64,000 nucleotides of DNA from Thiothrix subterranea. GTDB lineage: Bacteria > Pseudomonadota > Gammaproteobacteria > Thiotrichales > Thiotrichaceae. The notes under the pieces are model-generated. The model did not search any database. It had not been told where the DNA came from and saw nothing but the letters and a program-made list of their open reading frames with translations. The first letter of the stretch is position 1, and every line of letters begins with the position of its first letter. Positions 49,343 to 58,728 of the stretch are shown here, piece after piece. The stretch covers positions 1,726,001 through 1,790,000 of the forward strand of contig NZ_CP133217.1 of NCBI RefSeq assembly GCF_030930995.1, read 5' to 3'. Both the position numbers and the translations under genes were made by a program.

Positions 49343-52252
49343 TCAGACGGATGCTTTTAATTCGGCAAGCTCTTTGTCGCGGCGGTGGTAGCCGGTTTCG
49401 TTGATCAAACGTTCGGCTTCGGCGATGTGGTATTGAAGAGGGCGACCGCCGGTCGCCCCTACGTCTGCCTGTAGGGGCAACCGGTGGTTGCCCTCTTTCT
49501 CTTCCGCCACCAACAACCGAGCCATCTCCAAATGATAATCCGTCAAATGCAGCCGCATCCCACTGCTGTCGGCGATCTCGAACACTTCCTGCAAGTCCTG
49601 CCGGGCGCGGGCGAAGTCGTGGGTGTGGCGGTGCAGCGCAGCCCGGGCGAGCAGACCAAGTGGTAAATAATCCTGCCGTCCTGATGCACGCAAACCAGCG
49701 ACAGCCTGATCTAGCCAGTGAAGACCCTGACCCCCAGCCCCTATCCCGGAGGTAGAGGGGAGCAAGAGTTGTTGCAGATGAGCGCGTCCGAGGGTGAGTT
49801 GATTTAGGGCAATGTCCAGCAACAATGTTCCCTGCTGCTTTGCCCATTCCAACGTCTGTTCCGCCCGCTCCAGCACCTCCGCCGTGCTGCCCTGCGCCAG
49901 CAGCAGGTCGCAGTAGCGGAAACCTTGCAGCGAATACAGGCGCGGGTACGAAGGCTGGTGTTCCTGCTGGAGTTGCTCCGCTTCCCGGAACAGGGCAAGG
50001 GCGGCGGCGGTGTCCCCTGCCTGATGCAGGGCATCGGCGTGGGTGGTGCGTTTGCTCATACGCTGCGCCCAATCTCCCGACTGGTCGGCGTAGCGGCTGC
50101 TGCGTGCACCGCTCTCCACCGCTTGCGCCACATCGCCGAGGGTGAGTTGCAGTTCGCTGAGGTTACTTGTTGCTTGCGCTGCTTGAAGCCATCTTTCATG
50201 CTTTACGTCGTAATTTGCCTGCATCGGCTCCAGTGCCTCACGCAGCCGCCCCAAGGCGCGTAAGCCGAAGCCTGCTACGCTCAGCAAGAATGGTTTTGCC
50301 TCTTCTGTCAAACCCGCTGCGGGGGTGTGCCACGGAGTCGTAAAGAAATGCGCTACGGTAGCGAGGTCATCACTGAAAGCACCGAGTTTTTTCGTCAGGT
50401 AATGCTCACCTTCGCGGAGGATACGAGGCGAGTAAACCTCCTCTAACGCCTGCTCATGCAACCCCGCCGCACACCCATGCGCCACAGCACTGAACAGCGG
50501 CTGCATTTCCTCCAGCGTATCGGGCAACTCCTTCTCCGGCAGGGCTTTGTAGTAAGTATATAGTTCCAGATGGATGATCTTTTTGATCCCACCATGCCGT
50601 TGCGCAAACTCACGGCGGAAAAAGTCACGTACCAACGGATGCAAATCCAGCCATTCGTCACTGTTGCCCAGCAACAAACCTTGTTTACGCAACCTCCCAC
50701 AACAGGCTGCCCAGCGTTGCGGCTCATCCAGCCGGGTAAGGTTGAGTCTGCTCAGGGCAGTCTGATAGCCACCAACTTTCAAAGCACGGATTAGCTCAAG
50801 GATCAGCCCACGTTCCACCGCTTGCTCAAACACCGACACCACGTACAACAAGCCCAGCTCTTCCTTGCCGTTGAGCGCATCGGCATAGGCGAACATGATT
50901 TGCCGCCCCTGCCAGTTGGCTTCGCTGTCATCATCCAGCAGCGGCGGCAACGTATCCAGCCGCCGGATGTCGCCCTGTGCGTAGGTCTTCAGGTAACTTG
51001 CCAGCAATACCAGACTGTAGGCATGGCGCTGGTATTTTTTTACCACTGGCTCCAGTTGCGCCGCTTTGCCCTTGATTCCGGCATTCTGCAATAACTGCAC
51101 CGCCGCCTGCATGGGCAGGTTGCTGAGTTGGCGCTCCACCACCCCGCCATGTTCCAGCAAGCGTTTATCCAGTGCTTGGCGGGTGGTGATCACGCACAAG
51201 CCAAGATTGATTTGCGCCAAGGTTTTCAGCAAACCGAACAGCGCCAGATCGTTGAGCTGATGTTTTAATTCCTGCACGCTATTCCACGGCTGGAACACTT
51301 CCAGACCATCCAGCACCAACAGGCTGCGCTGGGTATTGATCAGCTTGGCGAGATACACCCCTTTGTCGTATTCGGAACTGAATTTTTGCTGTTTCGCACC
51401 AAACCACTCCAAGGCGTGACTGAAAAACTGGCCTGAACTGGTTTGCGCCCGCTCGCTGCCCTGATTCTGGAACGACCAGCAGTAAATCCGTTGCGGGGCA
51501 TACGCAGTATCCGCAGCCAAACGCAGGTGTTCCCGCCACAAATTAACCAGCGCGGTTTTGCCAACCCCGCCCCACGCCTGCAATACCACGACCCGCACCG
51601 AATGCTGTTCCCAATACTGGTTGAGTTGCGCCAGCATCTGTTCCCGCCCCACCATCGCGTTATTGTCGGTCACGGGGAAGCGCTGGTCGTAAACGGCAAT
51701 AGCCGTATGCGCTGCGCTGACAGGGGCAGGCTTTTTGCTGCCAAACCACCGGCTTAACAGGGATGGCTGGCGTATTTCACCCGGAGGCGCGGGTATGAAT
51801 TTCGCCTGATTGGTCAGCAGGCGATACAGTGTTTCGTAATCTTCCGGCAGGCGGTAGGTGCTATACCTTTTCAGGGTAATCGGTACATGCTCATATTTAC
51901 CCTGCTGCGGCAGAACAGGGATAAATTTGTCATTGAGGTAATAGTTGTCGTATAGGGTTTGTGAAATCACTCCCCCCTCATGTGTCACACCTTTACCGCC
52001 TACACGCTCTTGTCCCCGGAAACGCTTGAGATAATTTTCGGTACACACCAACAAAACGAAGTCCGCCAACTCAATCTGCGTTTCCATCCAAATTAACCAG
52101 CCTTCAGGCGGAAAGCCATTGATGTACTGGTCAATCAGGCAATCCAGCCCATCCGTGCGCAAACGGTTAGACAAATCCCGGACAAAATCGCGGTGCGCGT
52201 CGGAATCGTGGCTGTAACTGATGAAAACCTTCGGCTTTTGGGGTTCCGGCAT
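49343..52252 (-). CDS. SEFIR - NTPase (STAND) - TPR protein, candidate defence sensor
   Basis: 969 residues. Residues 1-150 are a SEFIR (TIR-like) domain: PKVFISYSHDSDAHRDFVRDL, GLDCLIDQYI, EGWLIWMETQIELADFVLLVCTENY and HEGGVISQTLYDNY. A STAND-type NTPase follows, with WGGVGKTALV (about 227-234), Walker B LLVLDGLEVF (about 308) and ITTRQALDKRLLEHG. The second half is TPR-like helices, typical of the sensing arm of bacterial NLR-like proteins. Two palindromic repeats are embedded in frame near the C-terminus (49435-49499 and about 49724-49767). SEFIR effectors are implicated in abortive antiphage responses; a role here is inferred. The location next to a PIN/Phd pair supports a defence patch. 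Confidence 0.85.
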   Translation of the reverse strand: MPEPQKPKVFISYSHDSDAHRDFVRDLSNRLRTDGLDCLIDQYINGFPPEGWLIWMETQIELADFVLLVCTENYLKRFRGQERVGGKGVTHEGGVISQTLYDNYYLNDKFIPVLPQQGKYEHVPITLKRYSTYRLPEDYETLYRLLTNQAKFIPAPPGEIRQPSLLSRWFGSKKPAPVSAAHTAIAVYDQRFPVTDNNAMVGREQMLAQLNQYWEQHSVRVVVLQAWGGVGKTALVNLWREHLRLAADTAYAPQRIYCWSFQNQGSERAQTSSGQFFSHALEWFGAKQQKFSSEYDKGVYLAKLINTQRSLLVLDGLEVFQPWNSVQELKHQLNDLALFGLLKTLAQINLGLCVITTRQALDKRLLEHGGVVERQLSNLPMQAAVQLLQNAGIKGKAAQLEPVVKKYQRHAYSLVLLASYLKTYAQGDIRRLDTLPPLLDDDSEANWQGRQIMFAYADALNGKEELGLLYVVSVFEQAVERGLILELIRALKVGGYQTALSRLNLTRLDEPQRWAACCGRLRKQGLLLGNSDEWLDLHPLVRDFFRREFAQRHGGIKKIIHLELYTYYKALPEKELPDTLEEMQPLFSAVAHGCAAGLHEQALEEVYSPRILREGEHYLTKKLGAFSDDLATVAHFFTTPWHTPAAGLTEEAKPFLLSVAGFGLRALGRLREALEPMQANYDVKHERWLQAAQATSNLSELQLTLGDVAQAVESGARSSRYADQSGDWAQRMSKRTTHADALHQAGDTAAALALFREAEQLQQEHQPSYPRLYSLQGFRYCDLLLAQGSTAEVLERAEQTLEWAKQQGTLLLDIALNQLTLGRAHLQQLLLPSTSGIGAGGQGLHWLDQAVAGLRASGRQDYLPLGLLARAALHRHTHDFARARQDLQEVFEIADSSGMRLHLTDYHLEMARLLVAEEKEGNHRLPLQADVGATGGRPLQYHIAEAERLINETGYHRRDKELAELKASV
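49435..49499. repeat. Palindromic dispersed repeat (GAGGGCGACC family), in frame within the SEFIR-STAND gene
   Basis: GAAGAGGGCGACCGCCGGTC is mirrored by ACCGGTGGTTGCCCTCTTTC. The left half is identical to the copy at 17799-17868. It encodes EGNHRLPLQADVGATGGRPL in the protein's C-terminal part. Confidence 0.85.
49724..49767. repeat. Probable GC-rich palindromic insert within the SEFIR-STAND gene
   Basis: ACCCTGACCCCCAGCCCCTA, then a short loop and TAGAGGGGAGCAAGAG, give partial self-complementarity and resemble the CCCCTAGCCCC motif of the 47269 element. It encodes PSTSGIGAGGQG between two helices, so it looks like an insertion. Confidence 0.45.
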
Positions 52253-52417
52253 GTGAGCAAGCCCTGTTCACTTTACAATGGGGGTGATAATACCGTTTAT
52301 CGGCGATTCTGTCTGATTTTTGGTTGGTTGTGTATTAAATGGTATGCAAGATTGCGACTTCAATCAGTGGGATATGTAGCAGCGTGGGCATTTTTAGCAG
52401 GTCGATAGTGGATACGC

Positions 52418-52501
52418 TATACTGTTTTCACCCTAACGGAGTAGCTACCATGAAACTAAACCGTATTCAGATAAACTCAGAACGCAGTTTCTTGCATTGA
52501 T
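52418..52501 (+). pseudogene. Possible remnant of a DUF433-type antitoxin gene
   Basis: A TATACT box (52418-52423), an ACGGAG ribosome site and an ATG at 52451 lead a frame of only 16 codons (MKLNRIQINSERSFLH). The first residues resemble the start of DUF433 proteins. An open stretch just downstream (CIDDHVIELQ) could be the tail of a lost partner. The rest of the 288-base gap before the AlbA_2 gene shows nothing I can name. Confidence 0.25.
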
Positions 52502-52540
52502 GATCATGTAATTGAATTGCAGTGTAGGTAAAGCAAAGCC

Positions 52541-53686
52541 ATGACTCCCCAAGAACTCCAAACCCTAATCCAACAAGGCGAAAACGCCGCCGTCGAATTC
52601 AAGGCATTGCCTCTGCGCCCTGAAGCCTTAGCCCGTGAAATGGTGGCATTCGCCAACAGTGCTGGCGGTACAATCCTGCTCGGTGTGGCGGATGATGGCA
52701 CAGTGCTTGGCATCGACGGTTCAGAGCAACTCGAAGAATGGGTGATGAATATCGCCCGCACAGCCGTGATTCCCGCCTTGACCGTGACTTACGAAACCGT
52801 CGCGATCAATGCAACGCGGGTTGCGGTAGTCGGTGTTCCCAAAGGCAGCGACAAGCCTTACCAAACGGGTGATAAATACTTGATGCGGGTCGGCTCAACC
52901 AATCGCGTGGCGACACAAGCCGAATTAATGCGCTTGTTTCAAATGTCTGGCGTGTTCCATTACGACACCCTGCCAGTCCCCAACGCCAGCATCAACGACC
53001 TCAATATGGCAGCACTCGATAGCTATTTCGCCAACTACGGCTTCGAGTTTTCCAAGGAAGCGGATATTGCCCGCCGTCAGTTATTGATCAACACCGATAT
53101 TCTTGCGCCCTCTGGTGAACCTACCATTGGCGGTTTGCTAATGTTCGGCATCAACCCGTCACGTTATTTGCCACAAGCGGCGATTATGTTTGCCCACTTT
53201 AACGGTTTGGAAATCGCGGCTGAGTTGATCGACCGCCAAGAAATCATTGGCACATTGCCCCAGCAAGTGGATGCTGCCGTCGCGGTGATGAAAAATAACC
53301 TGTTGCGCCCTTCCACCATCGAAGGCATGAAGCGCAAAGATACCCGCCAACTGCCGCCCGATAAGGTGTTGCGTGAAATGGTGGTGAATGCTTGTGTTCA
53401 CCGCAATTACGCGATTGCTGGCTCGCGCATCCGCATTTTCATGTTTGATGACCGCATCGAATGCATCAGCCCTGGGCGTTTGCCGAATACCGTGACGGTG
53501 GCAAAACTGCGTTCGGGCGTGTCCTATGCTTCCAATCCGGTGCTGCTGAAGTTCATGGATAATCTGCGCTACATCGACCGTTTGGGACGTGGTTTCCCGA
53601 TGATTTACCGCGAAATGCAGCAGATTGGCAAAGAGGTCAACGTTTACGAACTCGGCGAAGAGCTGCGCGTCGTGTTGCCCTTATAA
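52541..53686 (+). CDS. AlbA_2 (Schlafen-like) / HATPase-type DNA-binding protein
   Basis: 381 residues. The N-terminal AlbA_2 domain has ENAAVEFKALPLRPEALAREMVAFANSAGGTILLGVADDGTVLG. The C-terminal HATPase_c_4-like part has LPPDKVLREMVVNACVHRNYAIAGSRIRIFMFDDRIECISPGRLPNTVT and ends with a winged-helix-like segment. Proteins of this kind are called putative transcriptional regulators and also occur in defence contexts. It follows a possible antitoxin remnant. Confidence 0.85.
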   Translation: MTPQELQTLIQQGENAAVEFKALPLRPEALAREMVAFANSAGGTILLGVADDGTVLGIDGSEQLEEWVMNIARTAVIPALTVTYETVAINATRVAVVGVPKGSDKPYQTGDKYLMRVGSTNRVATQAELMRLFQMSGVFHYDTLPVPNASINDLNMAALDSYFANYGFEFSKEADIARRQLLINTDILAPSGEPTIGGLLMFGINPSRYLPQAAIMFAHFNGLEIAAELIDRQEIIGTLPQQVDAAVAVMKNNLLRPSTIEGMKRKDTRQLPPDKVLREMVVNACVHRNYAIAGSRIRIFMFDDRIECISPGRLPNTVTVAKLRSGVSYASNPVLLKFMDNLRYIDRLGRGFPMIYREMQQIGKEVNVYELGEELRVVLPL

Positions 53687-53718
53687 AGCCGTTGTCACCC
53701 ATAATCGAGAGCTAAGCC

Positions 53719-54324
53719 ATGCAACCCACCCTCAAACTCATCGCCTTCGACCTATTCGGTGTCGTGATTTCCGACGGACACCTTGTCACCCACGGTCTAC
53801 TACCGTTGTTACCACCCACCGTGACCAAAGCCGCCGTCAAGCCGTATTACGATGCTTACACCGGCGGGCAGATTAGCGAAGCGGCGTTTTGGGAAGGCAT
53901 CGGCTTGACGCTGGAGTCGCCGATTCGCCAGCAATTCCTCAACTTTTTTGAATTGGATGCGGACTTAGCGGCAGTGACCTACGCGCTGTCACAACGTTAC
54001 CGCCTCGGCATTCTTTCCAATTTGGGGGCGGAGTGGGGCGACATGTTGGAAGCGAGGTTTGCGTTCAGTGAACGTTTCGAGCCGCGCATTATCAGCGGTG
54101 CGGTCAAGTGCCAAAAGCCCGAACCCGCGATTTACGAAGTGCTGATAAAAGCCAGCGGGGTAGGGGGGGAACACATCGCCTTCATCGACGATCGCCGCGA
54201 AAATCTGGCGGTGGCCAAGCGTTTCGGCATGACCACCATCCATTACCGGCGCGAAGCCGACGCGCACCCGTTTGAGCCGGATTACACCATTGAATCCTTG
54301 GCGGACGTGTTGGCGATTTTGTGA
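53719..54324 (+). CDS. HAD-superfamily hydrolase (subfamily IA)
   Basis: 201 residues. Motif I is LIAFDLFGVVISDG, in which the second aspartate of the phosphatase DxD motif is replaced by Phe, as in some dehalogenase-like or YihX-like members. Motif II is LGILSNLG, the lysine is in GAVKCQKPEPAIYEVL, and the final acidic motif is IAFIDDRRENLAVAKRFGM. The substrate is not predictable. Its 3' end overlaps the convergent RND gene by 43 bases. Confidence 0.85.
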   Translation: MQPTLKLIAFDLFGVVISDGHLVTHGLLPLLPPTVTKAAVKPYYDAYTGGQISEAAFWEGIGLTLESPIRQQFLNFFELDADLAAVTYALSQRYRLGILSNLGAEWGDMLEARFAFSERFEPRIISGAVKCQKPEPAIYEVLIKASGVGGEHIAFIDDRRENLAVAKRFGMTTIHYRREADAHPFEPDYTIESLADVLAIL

Positions 54325-57300
54325 GACTTGCCGAACAATTTGGCGGGCAATTCGCGCACATCGCCCCCCATTAAATACAAGGCTGGCACTAAATACAGCG
54401 CCAAAAATGTCGCAAACAAAATCCCGAACCCCAGCGTGACCGCCATCGGAATCAGGAATTGCGCTTGCGTGGTTTTGTCCAAAATCAGCGGTGTCATCCC
54501 CGCAAACGTGGTCAGCGACGTCAGCAAAATCGGGCGGAAACGTGCCACACCCGCTTCACGCACTGCATCCGCCACGGCTAAACCTTCTTTAAGTTTTTGG
54601 TTGATGCGATCCACCATCACCAGCGCGTCATTCACCGCCACGCCAAACAGTGCCAGCAAACCGAACATGCTGCTGATGCTCAAATCCATGCCCATCAGCA
54701 AATGCCCGCCCAACGCGCCAATGATCGAAAACGGAATGACGCTCATGACCACCAGCGGCTGCGTATACGATTGCAGCGGAATTGCCAGCAAAATATAAAT
54801 CGCCATTAGCGCAAAACCCAAGCCCATCATCAAGCTGCCCATTGACTCTTTCTGCTCTTTCTGTTCGCCTTCCATGTCGTAACTGACGCTGGGGTAGTCG
54901 GCGAGCGCTTCCGGCATCCACGCTTTGAGATCAGCCACCACTTTGGGAATATTGATGCGCCCTTTGTCCACGTCAGCGGTAATGTCGATCACGCGCTGGC
55001 GGTTGACTCGCGAAATTTTCGGCGCACCTTGCCCCAAGGTGATGTCCGCCACTTCACTGAGCGGAATTTCTGCACCATCCGCGCTACGAATCAGCAAGTT
55101 TTGCAAATCGGAGAGTGAATAACGCTCCTCTTTGGGGTAGCGCACCATCACTTTAACTTCCGACTGGTCGCGCTGGATACGCTGTGCCTCAGCACCGAAA
55201 ATTGCGTGGCGCACTTGCGTACCCACCGTGCCAAGGGTTAAACCCAGTTGTTCGGCTTCAGGGCGGATGCGCAATTGCACCTCCTGTTTACCGCCCTCAA
55301 AGCTGTTTTTAATGTCGAATACGCCTTCGTATTCCGCCATTTTTGCTTTGATTTTATCGGCAACCTTTGCCATGTCCTCGAAGTTATTGCCGCGCAATTG
55401 CACCGCTAACGGGCTGCCGCCTTGGGCGACTTCGGCACGGAAACTGACTTCCTGTGCGCCCGGAATGGGCCCGATCAGCTTGCGCCATTCATTGGTTAAT
55501 GCGGTGCTGCTAATGTCCAGGCTGCGTTCTTCGGGGGCAGTAATTTCAAACGTGACGCTGGCAAGATGGGATTTACCTGCGCTTTCGCCGCGCCTGCCGG
55601 ATGAACCCGTTGCCCCTACCGTGACCAAAATATGCTGGATAATGCTCGCGCCAGTGGTGGGTTCGATGTACTTTTCCTGCAATTGCTGGGCAGCGTTTGC
55701 CATGCGTTCAACGTTGCGGGTGGTCACTTCAATGGGGGTGCCTTCCTGCATTTGCAGTGTGCCGGTGGCAAACTCGCCTTGTACACGCGGGAAAAACGTG
55801 AATTTCATGCGCCCGCTCATTGGTAAGGTCAGGCTAAGGATAAATAGCGCAATAAATACGCTGATGACCAGATAACGCCAGTTGAGTGCGGTGTTCAGCG
55901 AAGGGCGGTAAACACGCTCGATAAACGTTTCCAACCCATGCGAAAACTTGCGCTGGAAACGGGTGAATGCGCCGATTTCATCGGCACGCCGTGTGTGTAA
56001 ATGCCGCAAATGCACCGGCAGAATCAGCTTGGATTCGATCAGCGAAAACAGCAGCACCGGAATCACGATCAGCGGGATTTGCGCGAAAATCGGCCCCCGA
56101 TCCCCTGCCATCATTAGTAACGGCGTGAACGCGGCAACGGTTGTCATGACCCCAAACGTAACCGGTACGGTGATTTCCTGCGTGCCTTCCACCGCCGCTC
56201 GCATGGGGTCATCGTGGCGTTTGACGTGCGAGTAAATATTTTCCCCCGTTACGATGGCATCATCGACCACGATCCCCAGCACCAGAATAAAGGCGAACAT
56301 GCTGACCAGATTCAGGGTGACGCCGAGTTCCGGCATTAGCCACAATGCGCCGAGGAAACTGATCGGAATTCCCAACATAATCCAAAACGCCAAATCCACC
56401 CGCAGAAACAGCGTTAGCACAATAAACACCAAAATCGCACTCTGGATAGCGCTGGAGGTGAGCGTGGACAGACGCGCTTTAATGGTTTTGGAGTTGTCGC
56501 GCCAATAATCCAATGTCGTTCCGGCGGGCAGGCTGTCGCGGCGTTGGGCAATGTAATCTTTGATGGTGTTGGCTAAGGTAATCGCGTTCTGGTCGCCAAT
56601 GCGGTAGACGTTGATAAACGCCGCTTTTTGCCCATCGTATTCGGAATACAGTTCGTCTTCGTTAAAGCCATCGTTGATGTTGGCAATGTCACCGAGGCGA
56701 ATGCGCGAACCATCCGTGCCGCTAATGACGGTGATATTGGCAAACTCGGCTTGTTTGTAGGCTTGCCCCAAACTGCGCACCAAAATATCGCCGCCACTGG
56801 TTTTGACCGTGCCGCCAGGGATGTCCCGCGACGCATTGCGAATCGCTTGCGCAATGGTGTCGAGGGTAATCCCGTATTGGCGCAAGGTGGCTTGCGGCAC
56901 GCTGATGCTGATTTCAAACGGACGTACCCCGCCCAAATCGGCTTGGGTAATACCGGGCAGGCGCAGCATTTCATCGCGCACGGCTTCGGCTTGCAGGCGC
57001 AATTCGGTTTCCGACAGTACATTGCTGCCGAGTATCACACTAATGACTTCGCGGCGGCGGGTAAGCTGTTCGACCACCGGGCGTTCCGCATCGGCGGGCA
57101 GGCGGTTGGTTATGCCATCCACACGGGTTTTGATCTGGTTGACCAGCTCGGTCACGTCATGCTGTTTGTCGATTTCGACGCGCAGTTGTGCTGAGCCTTC
57201 GGACGCATCGCTCAAAATTTCGGTAATGCCTTGTAGGTCGGCAATCGCTTCTTCGACGCGGGTGATAATGCCGTCTTCGACTTCGCGTGGCGTTGCGCCG

Positions 57301-57452
57301 GGGTAGGCGACGGTAATATTGACAATATCCAACTCAAATTCGGGGAATACTTCCAGTGGAATGCGTTTGAGGGCGGAATACGTCCCCAGCACCATGATCA
57401 GCACCATCAGGATATTGGCAGCAACGGGGTTGCGGACGAACCAAGCGATCAT
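54282..57452 (-). CDS. RND-family efflux pump inner-membrane subunit (AcrB/MexB type)
   Basis: 1056 residues. It has twelve expected membrane segments, starting FVRNPVAANILMVLIMVLGTYS. The proton-relay aspartates are in ILVLGIVVDDAIVTGENIYSH. The duplicated periplasmic porter domains and the end FGVAVNDALVMVDRINQKL complete the family layout. The start overlaps the adaptor stop (ATGA). It would form a tripartite pump with the adaptor and an outer-membrane channel that is not encoded next to it. Confidence 0.93.
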   Translation of the reverse strand: MIAWFVRNPVAANILMVLIMVLGTYSALKRIPLEVFPEFELDIVNITVAYPGATPREVEDGIITRVEEAIADLQGITEILSDASEGSAQLRVEIDKQHDVTELVNQIKTRVDGITNRLPADAERPVVEQLTRRREVISVILGSNVLSETELRLQAEAVRDEMLRLPGITQADLGGVRPFEISISVPQATLRQYGITLDTIAQAIRNASRDIPGGTVKTSGGDILVRSLGQAYKQAEFANITVISGTDGSRIRLGDIANINDGFNEDELYSEYDGQKAAFINVYRIGDQNAITLANTIKDYIAQRRDSLPAGTTLDYWRDNSKTIKARLSTLTSSAIQSAILVFIVLTLFLRVDLAFWIMLGIPISFLGALWLMPELGVTLNLVSMFAFILVLGIVVDDAIVTGENIYSHVKRHDDPMRAAVEGTQEITVPVTFGVMTTVAAFTPLLMMAGDRGPIFAQIPLIVIPVLLFSLIESKLILPVHLRHLHTRRADEIGAFTRFQRKFSHGLETFIERVYRPSLNTALNWRYLVISVFIALFILSLTLPMSGRMKFTFFPRVQGEFATGTLQMQEGTPIEVTTRNVERMANAAQQLQEKYIEPTTGASIIQHILVTVGATGSSGRRGESAGKSHLASVTFEITAPEERSLDISSTALTNEWRKLIGPIPGAQEVSFRAEVAQGGSPLAVQLRGNNFEDMAKVADKIKAKMAEYEGVFDIKNSFEGGKQEVQLRIRPEAEQLGLTLGTVGTQVRHAIFGAEAQRIQRDQSEVKVMVRYPKEERYSLSDLQNLLIRSADGAEIPLSEVADITLGQGAPKISRVNRQRVIDITADVDKGRINIPKVVADLKAWMPEALADYPSVSYDMEGEQKEQKESMGSLMMGLGFALMAIYILLAIPLQSYTQPLVVMSVIPFSIIGALGGHLLMGMDLSISSMFGLLALFGVAVNDALVMVDRINQKLKEGLAVADAVREAGVARFRPILLTSLTTFAGMTPLILDKTTQAQFLIPMAVTLGFGILFATFLALYLVPALYLMGGDVRELPAKLFGKSHKIANTSAKDSMV

Positions 57453-58660
57453 GGTTTGGACTCCTGCGGTGGGTCGGCTGGCTTAGCTTGCGGCTTCTTT
57501 TCGCCTGCCACTTGCACGGCTTGACCCTCGGTTGCCAGCGGAAGTGGCGTGGTAATCACGCGCTGCCCTTTGAGGTCGGTATCGGTTTGAAACACGACTT
57601 CTTTTTCGGCATTCCACACCACGTTAATGGGTTGTACGGCGACTTTGCCATCGCGTAGCAGCAGGATTTCTTTGCCTTGGCGTACCGCAGCACTGGGTAG
57701 GATATAAACGTTGTTGAATAATTTACCTGCAATGTTGGCGTTGAGGTATTGCCCGATGCGTAACGGTGCAGACACGCCTTCCCGCGCAATAAACGGCTGG
57801 TCGATTTGTGCAATCACGCTGATTTGACGGCTTTTTTCGTCAAGTGCGGCGCTGCTGCGTACCACTTGCCCTTGCCAGACATCGCTGCGGTTGCCATTGC
57901 TGGGGCGGAATTCGACGGCGGGCATGGCGGCAGGGTCGGCGGCTTTGTCGCGGAAGGCTTCGGGCATTCCTAACAGGTCGTATTGCGCCAACGAGAGCGG
58001 TAAATGCACTTCCACCGCATCGGTGGCGTAGATCACGCCCAACACCGTGCCGGGGGTGACGTATTGCCCGACTTCAACGCGCTTTTCTTGCACGCGCCCG
58101 CTGTAAGGGGCGGTAATGCGGGTGCGGCTGAGGTTGAGTTTTTCTTGCTGGAGTTTGGCTTCGGCGGCGGCAATCGCGGCTTGCGCGGCGGCAATGTGCG
58201 GGCGGCGGGCGGCAAGGTCGCTTTGCGGGCGATTTTTGCTGCTATCCAGCAAATTCCAATCGCGTTGTGCCAGTTGCGCTTGGGCTTGCTGTTCTTCGAG
58301 GGCAAGCTGCTTTTGCGCTAAATCGCCAGCGGCAATGGTGATGGCGTTGGCGTAGTTATCGGCATCCAACTTCAGCAGGGGTGCGCCTTTGTCAAAATAG
58401 CCGCCATCCTGAAAGTTGGGGGAAATTTCCAAGACTTTACCAGAAACTTCCGCGACCAGATTGGTTTGGGTTTGCGCTTTGACGATGCCAGAGGCGCTGA
58501 CGTTGACGCGGTAATCTTGCAATGCCAGCGCTTGCGCTTCGACCACGGTGGGGCGGGTTTCCTGAGGCTGTTTTTCGGCTTCGGGGCCGGTGGCAATCAG
58601 AAACTTGCCCAAGCCGACACCGATAGCAATGACCAGCAGGGGGAGGATGATTTTTTTCAT
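57449..58660 (-). CDS. RND efflux periplasmic adaptor subunit
   Basis: 403 residues. An N-terminal membrane anchor or signal (ILPLLVIAIGVGLGKFLIA) is followed by the first lipoyl half SASGIVKAQTQTNLVAEVSGKVLEISPNFQDGGYFDKGAPLLKLD. A coiled hairpin (LAQKQLALEEQQAQAQLAQRDW) and the second lipoyl half RITAPYSGRVQEKRVEVGQYV follow. The Pro/Lys-rich tail (EKKPQAKPADPPQESKP) is unusual in length. It is encoded first in the two-gene pump operon. Confidence 0.9.
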   Translation of the reverse strand: MKKIILPLLVIAIGVGLGKFLIATGPEAEKQPQETRPTVVEAQALALQDYRVNVSASGIVKAQTQTNLVAEVSGKVLEISPNFQDGGYFDKGAPLLKLDADNYANAITIAAGDLAQKQLALEEQQAQAQLAQRDWNLLDSSKNRPQSDLAARRPHIAAAQAAIAAAEAKLQQEKLNLSRTRITAPYSGRVQEKRVEVGQYVTPGTVLGVIYATDAVEVHLPLSLAQYDLLGMPEAFRDKAADPAAMPAVEFRPSNGNRSDVWQGQVVRSSAALDEKSRQISVIAQIDQPFIAREGVSAPLRIGQYLNANIAGKLFNNVYILPSAAVRQGKEILLLRDGKVAVQPINVVWNAEKEVVFQTDTDLKGQRVITTPLPLATEGQAVQVAGEKKPQAKPADPPQESKP

Positions 58661-58728
58661 GTGTGCAGGTTGTCCTTTGTCCCAATGTGGGCGGATTCTA
58701 CGCCCAGATTGTGCAAGCAGTGTGAAAG

